Source: Pelagibacteraceae bacterium AG-430-F16 (GTDB lineage: Bacteria; Pseudomonadota; Alphaproteobacteria; Pelagibacterales; Pelagibacteraceae). From it: a stretch of 64,000 nt of DNA. The DNA is taken from positions 186,001 to 250,000 of the forward strand of contig QCOG01000001.1 of NCBI GenBank assembly GCA_003213015.1. The letters run 5' to 3'. Shown here one piece after another: positions 9,413-17,716 of this stretch; positions within the stretch are counted from its first letter, which is position 1, and each line of letters starts with the position of its first letter. The notes below the pieces were generated by a model that saw only the letters and a list, made by a program, of their open reading frames with translations, was not told the DNA's origin and did not search any database. The translations under genes and the position numbers were made by a program.

Positions 9413-10501
9413 ATGTCAAAGAACTTAGAATTTGTAAAATTCGATAAAGTTGACAAAAGTTACGATGGTAAAGTACTTGTTGTTAAAGATTTAAATCTGG
9501 ACATTGCTGAAGGCGAGTTCATAACTATGTTAGGGCCGTCTGGATCAGGTAAGACAACTTGTTTGATGATGTTAGCTGGTTTTGAAACTCCCACAAATGG
9601 AGAAATTTATTTAGATAAAAATCCAATTTCGAATATACCCCCGCACAAAAGAGGAATAGGAATGGTCTTTCAAAACTATGCCTTGTTTCCTCACATGACT
9701 GTGTATGAAAATTTAGCTTTTCCTTTAAAGGTAAGAAAATTTCAAAAGGATGAAATTGATAAAAAAGTAGATAAAGCTCTATCAATGGTATCCCTGTCAG
9801 GTTTTGAACATAGAATGCCAGGGCAATTATCTGGTGGTCAGCAACAAAGGGTAGCTGTAGCAAGAGCTTTAGTATTTGATCCCCAAGTCGTATTAATGGA
9901 CGAACCATTAGGTGCTTTAGACAAAAATTTAAGAGAGAGTATGCAATATGAAATCAAACATATTCATGAAAGTATTGGTGTTACGGTAGTTTATGTCACT
10001 CATGACCAAAGTGAAGCATTAACAATGTCTAATCGAATAGCAGTATTCAATGATGGAAAGGTTCAACAACTTTCATCACCAGACAAATTATATGAAGAAC
10101 CAGTAAATTCTTTTGTTGCTAGGTTCATCGGAGAGAATAATACTTTTGCAGGACAAATAACAGATATGTCAAAAGACCAATGCAAAGTAAAACTAAATGA
10201 TGGATCTGAAATAATTGCCAATCCGATATCAGTAAAAACAAGTGGAGATAAAACTACCGTATCGATAAGACCAGAGCGAGCTTTAATAAATACGAAAGAT
10301 AAAATGGACAATAACTTTAAAGGAAAGATAGAAGAAGTAATCTATCATGGAGATCATACAAGAGTTAGACTGGACCTATTAGGAAACAAAGAATTTATAT
10401 TAAAGGTGCCTAATAGTTCTGCAAATATGGATATTAAAATGGGCAACCAAATTAATGTTAGTTGGAATAGTCATGATGCTCGAGCACTAGATCCAAAATA
10501 A
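9413..10501 (+). CDS. ABC transporter ATP-binding subunit, PotA-like
   Basis: A 362-residue ATPase with Walker A GPSGSGKTT, Q-loop FQNYALFPHMTV, signature LSGGQQQRVAVARAL, Walker B VVLMDEPLGALD, switch His in VTHDQSEA, and a C-terminal TOBE-type regulatory domain (about residues 245-360). It energises the import system whose binding protein and two permeases follow. It starts 42 bp after the hydrolase gene, so it may share that transcript, while the binding protein behind it has its own promoter. Substrate class: polyamine or a similar small cation, by family only. Confidence 0.9.
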   Translation: MSKNLEFVKFDKVDKSYDGKVLVVKDLNLDIAEGEFITMLGPSGSGKTTCLMMLAGFETPTNGEIYLDKNPISNIPPHKRGIGMVFQNYALFPHMTVYENLAFPLKVRKFQKDEIDKKVDKALSMVSLSGFEHRMPGQLSGGQQQRVAVARALVFDPQVVLMDEPLGALDKNLRESMQYEIKHIHESIGVTVVYVTHDQSEALTMSNRIAVFNDGKVQQLSSPDKLYEEPVNSFVARFIGENNTFAGQITDMSKDQCKVKLNDGSEIIANPISVKTSGDKTTVSIRPERALINTKDKMDNNFKGKIEEVIYHGDHTRVRLDLLGNKEFILKVPNSSANMDIKMGNQINVSWNSHDARALDPK

Positions 10502-10513
10502 ACCTCAGGTTTA
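10499..10513 (+). other. short inverted repeat at the end of the ATPase gene
   Basis: TAAACCT-C-AGGTTTA is a perfect 7-bp inverted repeat that includes the stop codon, followed by an AT-rich stretch ending in TTTTTT. A real hairpin would need at least a 3-nt loop (AAACC-TCA-GGTTT), which makes a weak terminator at best. It may lower read-through into the binding-protein gene, which has its own promoter 50 bp on. Confidence 0.3.
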
Positions 10514-10536
10514 ATTTTCAATTTTTTCATCAAATA

Positions 10537-10561
10537 ATGCCCTATTTTAGCTAAATGGCAT
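10537..10561 (+). promoter_or_regulatory. imperfect hairpin or operator upstream of the binding-protein promoter
   Basis: ATGCC and GGCAT flank ATTT/AAAT, forming a nine-pair stem with a 2-nt bulge and a 5-nt TAGCT loop. It ends two bases before a good -35 box, so a dyad site for an activator or repressor is as likely as an RNA hairpin. No regulator is identified. Confidence 0.3.
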
Positions 10562-10562
10562 G

Positions 10563-10591
10563 TTGACTCCTATAACATATCTTGCTGTAAT
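10563..10591 (+). promoter_or_regulatory. sigma-70-type promoter for the PotD-like binding protein
   Basis: TTGACT (10563-10568) and TGTAAT (10586-10591) are separated by 17 bp; each matches the consensus hexamer at five of six positions. Transcription would start near 10598, leaving a ~28-nt leader that contains a strong ribosome-binding site (CGGAGGA at 10616-10622) just before the ATG at 10626. This gives the binding protein expression independent of the ATPase gene upstream. Confidence 0.6.
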
Positions 10592-10625
10592 TACGCTTTA
10601 TATAAAACGTTTAAACGGAGGAATA

Positions 10626-11741
10626 ATGAAAAAACTAAGTAAACTATTACTAGTTCTAACTTTTGTATTTTCTGTGACTTCATCAGCATTTGCAGTAACA
10701 GTTGCATCATGGGGTGGAGCTTATACAGAGTCTCAAAAGCTAGGATACGGTGATCCAACTGCTAAGAAACTTGGAATATCAATCAATTGGGTTGATTATT
10801 CAGGTGGATTATCAGAAATTAAAGCACAAAAAGAGGCTGGCAAAATTACGTGGGATATAATCGACGTATTTGCAATGGATACTATCACAGGATGTGACGA
10901 AGGTTTATTTGTTGAATTTGATTTTGACAAAGACTTCCCAGCAGCTCCAGATGGTACAAAAGCAAGCAAAGATTTCTTTGCTCCAATGCCAAGTAAATGT
11001 GCTGTAGGAAACATTTTATATTCTTGGAACTATGCTTATAACACCAATAATGTTAAAGGTACTCCAAAGACTATAAAAGATTTCTTTGACACTAAAAAAT
11101 TTCCAGGAAAAAGAGCTATCTATAAAGGCGCTTTAACAAATTTAGAGATCGCTTTAGCAGCAGATGGTATTAAACCAGGAAAAGGTGGAAAGAAAATCTA
11201 CAAAGCTCTTAATACAGAAAAAGGTGTTAACAGAGCAATGAACAAAATCAAAGCATTATGCACAGACCCTAACGGTGGATGTGTATTTTGGTCAGCAGGT
11301 GCTCAACCACCAGAATTATTAGTATCTGGTGAAGTTGTTATGGCAACTGGTTGGAACGGAAGATTCTTCAACGCTCAAATCGGTGAAGGTGCTCCAATCA
11401 AACAAGTTTGGGACGGACAAGGTCTTGATTACGAATATTTCGTATTAGTTAAAGGATCACCAAATGAAGCTGATGCTAAAAAAGCTTTAGCAATGATGAC
11501 AAGTACAGAAGGTCTAGCTGGAAGTGCAAAATATATTGCATATGCTCCTTGGAGAAAATCATCACTTAAAGTTATGGCAGCAGGTGAGCCATGGTACAAA
11601 GATGGTAAGACTAACATGGTACCACAAATGCCAACTGCACCAGCAAACACTAAAAATTATTTCCTAGTAGACCCACTATACTGGGCTGACAACGGCACAG
11701 AACTTGGTGAAAAATGGGAAGCAATGAAAGCTGGTCTATAA
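10626..11741 (+). CDS. periplasmic binding protein, PotD-like (polyamine/small cation type)
   Basis: A 371-residue receptor with a clear signal peptide (residues 1-23, cleavage near AFA-VT) and the typical opening VTVASWGGAYTESQ of spermidine/putrescine-type receptors. The ATG at 10626 is chosen because it follows the Shine-Dalgarno CGGAGGA and begins the signal peptide; a longer frame to 10560 would cross the promoter. Its local codon choice looks more biased than that of its neighbours, as expected for an abundant periplasmic protein. A strong terminator follows the stop. The ligand could be a polyamine, an ectoine-like compound or another amino compound. Confidence 0.9.
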   Translation: MKKLSKLLLVLTFVFSVTSSAFAVTVASWGGAYTESQKLGYGDPTAKKLGISINWVDYSGGLSEIKAQKEAGKITWDIIDVFAMDTITGCDEGLFVEFDFDKDFPAAPDGTKASKDFFAPMPSKCAVGNILYSWNYAYNTNNVKGTPKTIKDFFDTKKFPGKRAIYKGALTNLEIALAADGIKPGKGGKKIYKALNTEKGVNRAMNKIKALCTDPNGGCVFWSAGAQPPELLVSGEVVMATGWNGRFFNAQIGEGAPIKQVWDGQGLDYEYFVLVKGSPNEADAKKALAMMTSTEGLAGSAKYIAYAPWRKSSLKVMAAGEPWYKDGKTNMVPQMPTAPANTKNYFLVDPLYWADNGTELGEKWEAMKAGL

Positions 11742-11778
11742 TTTAAGTTTTATAAAACTTAATTATATATTATAATTA

Positions 11779-11806
11779 GAGGGCGGTTTTATAGCCGCCC
11801 TTTTTT
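11779..11806 (+). terminator. intrinsic terminator between binding-protein and permease genes
   Basis: GGGCGG (11781-11786) pairs with CCGCCC (11795-11800) around an 8-nt loop and is followed by six T. It lies directly before the ATG of the first permease (11811), so the permease genes depend on read-through. This would make binding protein far more abundant than membrane subunits. Confidence 0.85.
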
Positions 11807-11810
11807 ATTA

Positions 11811-13064
11811 ATGAGCTCTGAGTCTAAACAGATTTTAACAACTGACGGCATACCTTTAGAGGTAAGTTTAAAAAAAGCTGAAAGAAAAAATAAGATAAAA
11901 GCTTTTTTACTTGTAGCTCCTTTACTTCTTTTTTTACTAATTACTTATATTTTTCCAATCGGAGATATGTTGATGCGAAGTGTTGATGATAAAATGGTAA
12001 CTCAAATGCTTCCAAAAACATTTGAGTCAATGGAAACTTGGGATGGAAAGGAGTTACCACCTGAAGAAGTCTTTGAAGCTTTTTATTTAGACTATAAAAA
12101 ATTAATTGAAGAAAAGACTTTTGGTAAATTATCTACTCAACTTAATTATACAAAAAATGGATTCAAAAGCATTTTAAAAAAATTACAACGTAAGATGAAA
12201 AAATTTGAAGAGGGAAATTATAAAGAACAAATTATGGCTGTTCACCCTAGATGGGAAAATGTCGAATATTGGAGAGCAATTAAAAGACGGGCACCAGCTT
12301 ACACAAGTTCTAAATATTTAAAGGGGATGGATATGTATGTTAATGAGGAGGGAAAAATTGTTAACGTTGCTGAAGATCGCCGTGTTCATAGGATTTTATG
12401 GATTAGAACTTTGGAGGTTGCATTTTTTGTAACATTACTTTGTTTCTTAATGGCATATCCAATTGCTCATTTACTCGCAACTTTACCAATGAAGTATAGC
12501 AATTTATTAATGATATGTGTTTTACTTCCTTTTTGGACTTCACTTTTAGTAAGGACTGCAAGTTGGATGATACTTCTTCAACAGCAAGGAATAGTAAACG
12601 ACTTTTTTGTAATGACAGGTTTAGTAGCAGATGATGCAAGACCAGAAATGATGTATAACAAAACTGGAACCTATGTGGCTATGACACAAATATTATTACC
12701 TTTTATGGTTTTACCTTTATATAGTGTTATGAAAACAATATCTCCCAGTCTCATGAGAGCTGGTAAATCGCTAGGTGGAACCCCCTTTATTGCTTTTTGG
12801 AAAGTTTATTTCCCTTTAACTATACCCGGGATTGGAGCTGGTTGCTTATTAGTATTTATTCTTGCAATCGGTTATTACATAACGCCAGCACTAGTAGGAG
12901 GTGCATCAGGAACTTTAATAAGTAATCAAATCGCATTTCACATGAAAAGTACCCTTGATTGGAGCTTTGCTTCAGCAATGGGCCTAATGTTACTTACGGG
13001 AGTTTTAGCAATATATTGGATATACAACAAACTTGTTGGTGTAGATAACATTAAACTAGGATAA
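11811..13064 (+). CDS. ABC transporter permease, PotB-like with a large periplasmic insertion
   Basis: A 417-residue inner-membrane permease. TM1 is at residues ~29-48; a hydrophilic stretch of about 145 residues (~50-195) separates it from the remaining membrane segments, which form a standard binding-protein-dependent permease core with the coupling motif around MRAGKSLGGTPFIAFWKVYFP. Usual PotB proteins are near 285 residues, so the insertion accounts for the extra length and probably faces the periplasm. No Shine-Dalgarno lies before the ATG, which directly follows the T-run of the terminator. It is followed 2 bp later by the second permease. Confidence 0.88.
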   Translation: MSSESKQILTTDGIPLEVSLKKAERKNKIKAFLLVAPLLLFLLITYIFPIGDMLMRSVDDKMVTQMLPKTFESMETWDGKELPPEEVFEAFYLDYKKLIEEKTFGKLSTQLNYTKNGFKSILKKLQRKMKKFEEGNYKEQIMAVHPRWENVEYWRAIKRRAPAYTSSKYLKGMDMYVNEEGKIVNVAEDRRVHRILWIRTLEVAFFVTLLCFLMAYPIAHLLATLPMKYSNLLMICVLLPFWTSLLVRTASWMILLQQQGIVNDFFVMTGLVADDARPEMMYNKTGTYVAMTQILLPFMVLPLYSVMKTISPSLMRAGKSLGGTPFIAFWKVYFPLTIPGIGAGCLLVFILAIGYYITPALVGGASGTLISNQIAFHMKSTLDWSFASAMGLMLLTGVLAIYWIYNKLVGVDNIKLG

Positions 13065-13066
13065 TT

Positions 13067-13921
13067 ATGGCATTACCAAAATATACAGAAACACGCTACA
13101 GAGTTTGGCATTACTTTTACATTACTATTTGCACATGTGTATTTTTCTTTTTAATTGCGCCTCTATTTGTAATATTTCCATTATCTTTTAATGCTGAAGA
13201 ATTTTTAAGCTTTTCTGAGGGAATGAAAAATCTTGATCCAGATGCATTTTCTCTAAGATGGTATAAAGACATGATTTATGGAACAAAAAATCCATGGGGG
13301 TTAGCAGCAAAAAATAGTTTCATAATTGCAATATTTGCAACTCTTGGATCGGTCCTTTTAGGAACTGTAGCTGCATTAGGTTTAAGCAGCAGACATATGC
13401 CGTTTAAAGGTTTGATAATGGCAACTTTAATTTCACCTATGATTGTTCCTTTAATAATTTCTGGAGTAGCTATTTTCTTTTTTATGGCTAAAGCAGGTTT
13501 GGCTGCAACTCATACCGGTATAGTTCTTGCACATATAATTTTAGGAACACCTTTTGTTGTCATTACTGTGACTGCCACTCTATCAGGTTTTGATCACAGT
13601 GTTACACGAGCTGCATCAAGCTTAGGAAGTGATCCTGTTAATACTTTTATGAAAATCACATTGCCTTTGATTTTACCTGGCGTGATCTCAGGTGGATTAT
13701 TTGCTTTCGTAACTTCTTTCGACGAAGTCGTCGTAGTTTTATTTTTAGCTGGCTTAGAAAATACGACAATTCCTATTCAAATGTGGACTGGACTAAGAGA
13801 ACAATTAAGCCCCACAATTCTTGCTGTTGCGACATGTTTAATAATTTTATCTACTTTAATTCTTGTTACAGCTGAGTTATTAAGACGACGATCTGAAAGA
13901 CTCAGAGGAATAAACAGATAA
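13067..13921 (+). CDS. ABC transporter permease, PotC-like
   Basis: A 284-residue permease with about six membrane segments and the cytoplasmic coupling (EAA) loop around TRAASSLGSDPVNTFMKITLP, the contact point for the ATPase. Length and layout match PotC-type partners of PotB. It starts 2 bp after the first permease and ends 5 bp before the FadN-like gene, so the transporter and a beta-oxidation enzyme appear co-transcribed. It completes a four-part importer: ATPase, receptor and two permeases. Confidence 0.9.
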   Translation: MALPKYTETRYRVWHYFYITICTCVFFFLIAPLFVIFPLSFNAEEFLSFSEGMKNLDPDAFSLRWYKDMIYGTKNPWGLAAKNSFIIAIFATLGSVLLGTVAALGLSSRHMPFKGLIMATLISPMIVPLIISGVAIFFFMAKAGLAATHTGIVLAHIILGTPFVVITVTATLSGFDHSVTRAASSLGSDPVNTFMKITLPLILPGVISGGLFAFVTSFDEVVVVLFLAGLENTTIPIQMWTGLREQLSPTILAVATCLIILSTLILVTAELLRRRSERLRGINR

Positions 13922-13926
13922 AAAAA

Positions 13927-16149
13927 ATGGAAATCAAAAAAGTTGTAGTAATAGGTTCTGGAACTATGGGTAGTGGAATTGCAGCCCATTTATGTAATGC
14001 TGATGTACCAGTTACTTTATTAGATCTTACAACTGATATAAGCACCAAAGCGCGGGATCGAATACACAAGTCAAGACCACCATTATTGATTGATAAGTCA
14101 AAAATTAATAATATTAAAGTTGGTAATATCAACGATAATTTTGATACCGTTAAAGAAGCAGATTGGATAGTTGAAGCGGTCGTTGAAAGAATAGATATCA
14201 AACATCAAATTTATAAAAAAATCTTTAATAATAGAAAAGATGGAGCTATTGTTTCTTCAAATACTTCCTCGATCCCAATTAAGATTTTATCTGAAAACAT
14301 GACTGATGAGCAAAAAAAAGATTTTTGCATAACACACTTCTTTAATCCAGTTAGGTATATGGGCTTATTAGAAATTGTAAAAAATGAAAATAATGATTTA
14401 AAAAAAATCAATTCTTTGAAAGTTTTTTGTGAAAATGAACTCGGTAAAGGTGCCATTGTTTGTAACGATACACCAGGCTTCCTTGGTAATAGAGTGGGAG
14501 TTTATGCAATGCAAGTTGCTATGACTGAAGCATTTAAAATGAAATTGACTATTGAAGAGGCTGATGCAGTCTTTGGAAGACCTATGGGAATACCTAAAAC
14601 TGGAGTGTTTGGTTTATATGATCTAATTGGCATTGATTTGATGGCAGATGTTTTAAAAAGTTTTGTAAAGGAACTTCCAGAAAAAGATAAATTCCAGCAA
14701 GTTGCTAAAGAGATACCACTTGTAAAAAAATTGATCGATTCTGGGTATACTGGTAGAAAAGGCAAGGGGGGTTTCTATAGAATGAAAAAATTAGAAAACC
14801 AAAAAATTTTGGAGGCAATTAACCTCCAAACAGGAGAATACTCTGAGTCTAAAAAAATTGACCTCAAAATCGATACTGTGGACCTTAACACTATCATTAA
14901 TAGGAAAGACAAGTATGGAGAATATGCTTGGTCAGTGATTTCTCAAATCATTAAATATGCATCATCTTTAGTCCCAGGCATAACTAATAAATTCAATGAC
15001 ATTGATGAAGCTATGAGATTAGGATTTAACTGGGCTATGGGACCTTTTGAAATGCTTAAATCAATAGGTGTAAAGAATTTTTTCAATCGTGTTGATGAAT
15101 TTAAAGGAAACAAATTTTTAGAGGAACTTTCAGTAAAAAAAGATGAAAATTTTTACGGCGAAAGACAAATTTATACCGAAATAGAAACACTTGGTAAGAT
15201 GAAGCCCAAAGCTTTAAGTTTGGAAAAAAACAAATCAGCGGAAATTTACAGGTTTAAGGATTTTAATATTGTAGAGTTTACCACAAAAGCATGTGCGCTT
15301 GATTACGACTCTATGGATAGTTTAAAAAAAGCAACAGATAAACCTCTGATTATTATAAATGAAAGTATGCAATTCTCTGCTGGTGTTAATTTGTCATATA
15401 CAATGGACTTTGCTGAAAAAGGGGATTATAAATCTATAGAAAAATTTATTAAATATTTTCAAGATACCTGTAAACAACTTAAGTATTCAAAATTTCCTGT
15501 TGTCTCAGCACCTTCTGGGCTTACGTTAGGTGGTGGATTTGAAGTTATGGTTCAAAGCAATTTTGTAACATCTCACACAAATATAGTAGTAGGTTTAGTC
15601 GAAACTATGGTTGGACTTGTACCCGCTGGTGGTGGATGTAAAGAGATGCTGTGGAGATGGTCTAAAAGCGAGGAGTCTAAGAAAGACTTAGATTTTGCAC
15701 CACTTAAAGTATTCGAAATAATAGGTTATGGAAAAACTGCATCTTCTCCAGTTGAAGCTGAGCCTCTGAAATACTTGTTACCAGCTGATAAAAAAATAAT
15801 GAATAGGAATAGTTTATTTCCAGAAGCAAAAAAAGTTATAGACGAAAATAAAAATTTTAAACCCAATACTGAGTGTACTTTTAAATTATCGGGAAAATCA
15901 GTAAGAGAAAAAATGTTTAAAACTTTGGAAAAACTTTATAACGATAAAATTATCTTAGATCATGGTATGACAGTAGGAAAAGAACTTGCAAATGTTTTAA
16001 GTGGTGGTGATACAAACTCTGAAAAAATATTGACTGAGGATGATATTTACAAATTAGAACTAGACTCTTTTATGAGATTAATTGAAAATAAAAAAACACA
16101 AGACAGAATAAAGCATACGTTATCTACTGGCAAACCTTTGGTCAATTAG
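13927..16149 (+). CDS. 3-hydroxyacyl-CoA dehydrogenase/enoyl-CoA hydratase fusion (FadN-type)
   Basis: A 740-residue two-activity protein. The NAD-binding domain comes first (GSGTMGSGIAAHL, residues ~9-21), then the dehydrogenase C-terminal domains (HFFNPVRYMGLLEIV, catalytic His region near 140, and a second HCDH-like segment near 340-400), and a crotonase domain last (APSGLTLGGGFEV and VGLVPAGGGCKEML, residues ~525-580). This order matches FadN and is opposite to FadB/FadJ. It would hydrate enoyl-CoA and oxidise 3-hydroxyacyl-CoA; the position after a transporter operon suggests a role in catabolising what is imported, but the acyl substrate is unknown. It overlaps the convergent cyclophilin by 8 bp. 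Confidence 0.88.
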   Translation: MEIKKVVVIGSGTMGSGIAAHLCNADVPVTLLDLTTDISTKARDRIHKSRPPLLIDKSKINNIKVGNINDNFDTVKEADWIVEAVVERIDIKHQIYKKIFNNRKDGAIVSSNTSSIPIKILSENMTDEQKKDFCITHFFNPVRYMGLLEIVKNENNDLKKINSLKVFCENELGKGAIVCNDTPGFLGNRVGVYAMQVAMTEAFKMKLTIEEADAVFGRPMGIPKTGVFGLYDLIGIDLMADVLKSFVKELPEKDKFQQVAKEIPLVKKLIDSGYTGRKGKGGFYRMKKLENQKILEAINLQTGEYSESKKIDLKIDTVDLNTIINRKDKYGEYAWSVISQIIKYASSLVPGITNKFNDIDEAMRLGFNWAMGPFEMLKSIGVKNFFNRVDEFKGNKFLEELSVKKDENFYGERQIYTEIETLGKMKPKALSLEKNKSAEIYRFKDFNIVEFTTKACALDYDSMDSLKKATDKPLIIINESMQFSAGVNLSYTMDFAEKGDYKSIEKFIKYFQDTCKQLKYSKFPVVSAPSGLTLGGGFEVMVQSNFVTSHTNIVVGLVETMVGLVPAGGGCKEMLWRWSKSEESKKDLDFAPLKVFEIIGYGKTASSPVEAEPLKYLLPADKKIMNRNSLFPEAKKVIDENKNFKPNTECTFKLSGKSVREKMFKTLEKLYNDKIILDHGMTVGKELANVLSGGDTNSEKILTEDDIYKLELDSFMRLIENKKTQDRIKHTLSTGKPLVN

Positions 16150-16798
16150 AAATCTCAGGCAACATCCTTAAAGAATTAATAAAGTCCGGCCGCAACACAT
16201 ACTCAGACTTGTTTCCAGATTTAATTTTTGTAAGCGCTGCAAATCCATGAGTTACATTACCAAGCGGAGTGTACTCACCCTCAAATAAAGGCGCGTCTGA
16301 AAGAAGTATAAAAAATTCACTATCTTCCATGTCCCCATTTTTACTTTTCGCAAATCCAACAGAACCTTTTTTAAAATCAAATGGTTTATCTTTTTCTGGT
16401 TTAATCAAACTGTATTTTGATTTACCGCTACCAATATAGGTGTAATTTACATTTCCTTTTTTGCCAAATTCTAGATCACCTGCTTGGACTAAAAAATTTT
16501 CTACAACACGATGAAAAGCAACATTGTCATATTCTTTGTTAGCTATCATGTTTTTAAATCTCGCAACAGCATTTGGCGAGACCTCGGGTAAAAGTTCGAT
16601 TATAACATTTCCACAATTAATATTCATGACAATAATATTTTCTCTATTCGTAAAGACAAGTTTATCAATTTTGACATTTTCTACAAAAAGACATTTATTC
16701 TTTATCAATACAAAAGATGAGACAGCAAAAATTGTTAATAAAATTAAAAAGATAAGTAAAATTTTTTCTGATTTACTTTGTTTTATTTTCGTAAGCAT
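16142..16798 (-). CDS. membrane-anchored cyclophilin-type peptidyl-prolyl isomerase
   Basis: A 218-residue protein: an N-terminal membrane anchor or uncleaved signal (residues ~12-32), then a cyclophilin domain with FHRVVENFLVQAGD and the active-site-flanking SEFFILLSDAPLFEGEYTPLG. It accelerates prolyl isomerisation, probably of periplasmic proteins. The ATG at 16798 is preferred to a TTG two codons upstream. The usual GSGGPG sequence is altered (YIGSGKSKYSL), so activity may differ from standard PpiA/B. Its 3' end overlaps the convergent FadN-like gene by 8 bp, and its start lies 9 bp after the metallopeptidase gene. Confidence 0.85.
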   Translation of the reverse strand: MLTKIKQSKSEKILLIFLILLTIFAVSSFVLIKNKCLFVENVKIDKLVFTNRENIIVMNINCGNVIIELLPEVSPNAVARFKNMIANKEYDNVAFHRVVENFLVQAGDLEFGKKGNVNYTYIGSGKSKYSLIKPEKDKPFDFKKGSVGFAKSKNGDMEDSEFFILLSDAPLFEGEYTPLGNVTHGFAALTKIKSGNKSEYVLRPDFINSLRMLPEISN

Positions 16799-16807
16799 TC
16801 TCAAAAT

Positions 16808-17539
16808 TTATAAAGATTTTTTAATATTTGATATTCCTTCTTTTATAAAAATTACTTTTTTATTTAGAATTTTGTCTAAGTTTATTACTTCGGAAACATA
16901 TTTCTCCCTAGAATTGATATAGGAAAAGGTTTCAGCCATGTCCTCTGATATTGAATATTTTGCATATTCTGAAAAGAAACCATTAGTATTACTAAGTTTA
17001 GTCAGACTATACGCCTCTGGATTTGTTGTACTACCAGAATAATAAAAATTTGGATTATTAAATTTAGCCCAAGCTTTATCTGGGAAAAATTTTTTATAAT
17101 TATTTTCTATAATATGAAATACCTCATGATGAATTACTCTTTCAAAATCATTATCATTTATATTGATATTTAATAAAATTGTTTCCATTTCCGGGTTTGC
17201 AAAACCAAGAGCATTAATTTCACCAACTTTTAACCCCTCACATAAAACGATATATCTTAGTTTAATTTTTTCAAAAAACATTTTTTTAAAAACATTCAAC
17301 TCATTTTTAGTTTTTATGTATTTTTTCTCAACCTTATAGTTATTTGATTTTTTACAGCTAATATTACTTGTTCCTGAATTAGTAACGAAGTCTTTTTTAG
17401 GGGTTACATATATCAAATTATTTTTTTTATCTATTTGATAAATCTTAAGATTAGGTATTTTTATTAATTCATAAATTTGATCAGCTTTAGACTGAAAAAT
17501 TATGAAAAATAATAATAATGTAAAAATTTTTAATTTCAT
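16808..17539 (-). CDS. secreted protein with HEXXH zinc-peptidase motif
   Basis: A 243-residue protein with a signal peptide (residues 1-19, ending SKA-DQ) and the zincin motif HEVFH in the context ERVIHHEVFHIIENNY (around residues 135-150). A downstream acidic stretch, EYAKYSISEDMAETFSYI (around 190-207), has the E-D-x-A-E-x-F/Y pattern that often supplies the third zinc ligand in gluzincins. I read it as a putative periplasmic metallopeptidase of unknown family; substrate unknown. It precedes the cyclophilin gene by 9 bp, so the two may form an envelope protein-quality pair. Confidence 0.6.
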   Translation of the reverse strand: MKLKIFTLLLFFIIFQSKADQIYELIKIPNLKIYQIDKKNNLIYVTPKKDFVTNSGTSNISCKKSNNYKVEKKYIKTKNELNVFKKMFFEKIKLRYIVLCEGLKVGEINALGFANPEMETILLNININDNDFERVIHHEVFHIIENNYKKFFPDKAWAKFNNPNFYYSGSTTNPEAYSLTKLSNTNGFFSEYAKYSISEDMAETFSYINSREKYVSEVINLDKILNKKVIFIKEGISNIKKSL

Positions 17540-17590
17540 TTTTTGAATTTAAACATATTAGAATTTAATATCATATGGTACATTAAAGAA

Positions 17591-17716
17591 ATGAAAAAAA
17601 AGAAAAAGAAAGAGTCAGATCCAAAATCAGTTCCAAATCTTTTTACTAGTAAATACATTGTATATTATTATGGATTTTTTTGGGCTGTGTTGATTTCGAT
17701 TGTAGTATTTTCGTGA
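17591..17716 (+). CDS. 41-residue single-pass membrane protein coupled to the agmatinase gene
   Basis: An ATG-started frame of 41 codons. Residues 2-7 are six lysines, residues ~8-20 are polar, and residues ~22-40 (YIVYYYGFFWAVLISIVVF) form one membrane helix, so an N-in topology is expected. Its TGA overlaps the GTG start of the next gene (GTGA), the usual sign of translational coupling in this genome. No family is recognised. It could be a small subunit, a localisation partner or just a leader peptide setting translation of the enzyme behind it. Confidence 0.5.
   Translation: MKKKKKKESDPKSVPNLFTSKYIVYYYGFFWAVLISIVVFS

Noticed and set aside
9525..9908. 127-residue minus-strand frame inside the PotA-like gene
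   Set aside because: Covers Walker A to Walker B coding in antisense; not a gene.
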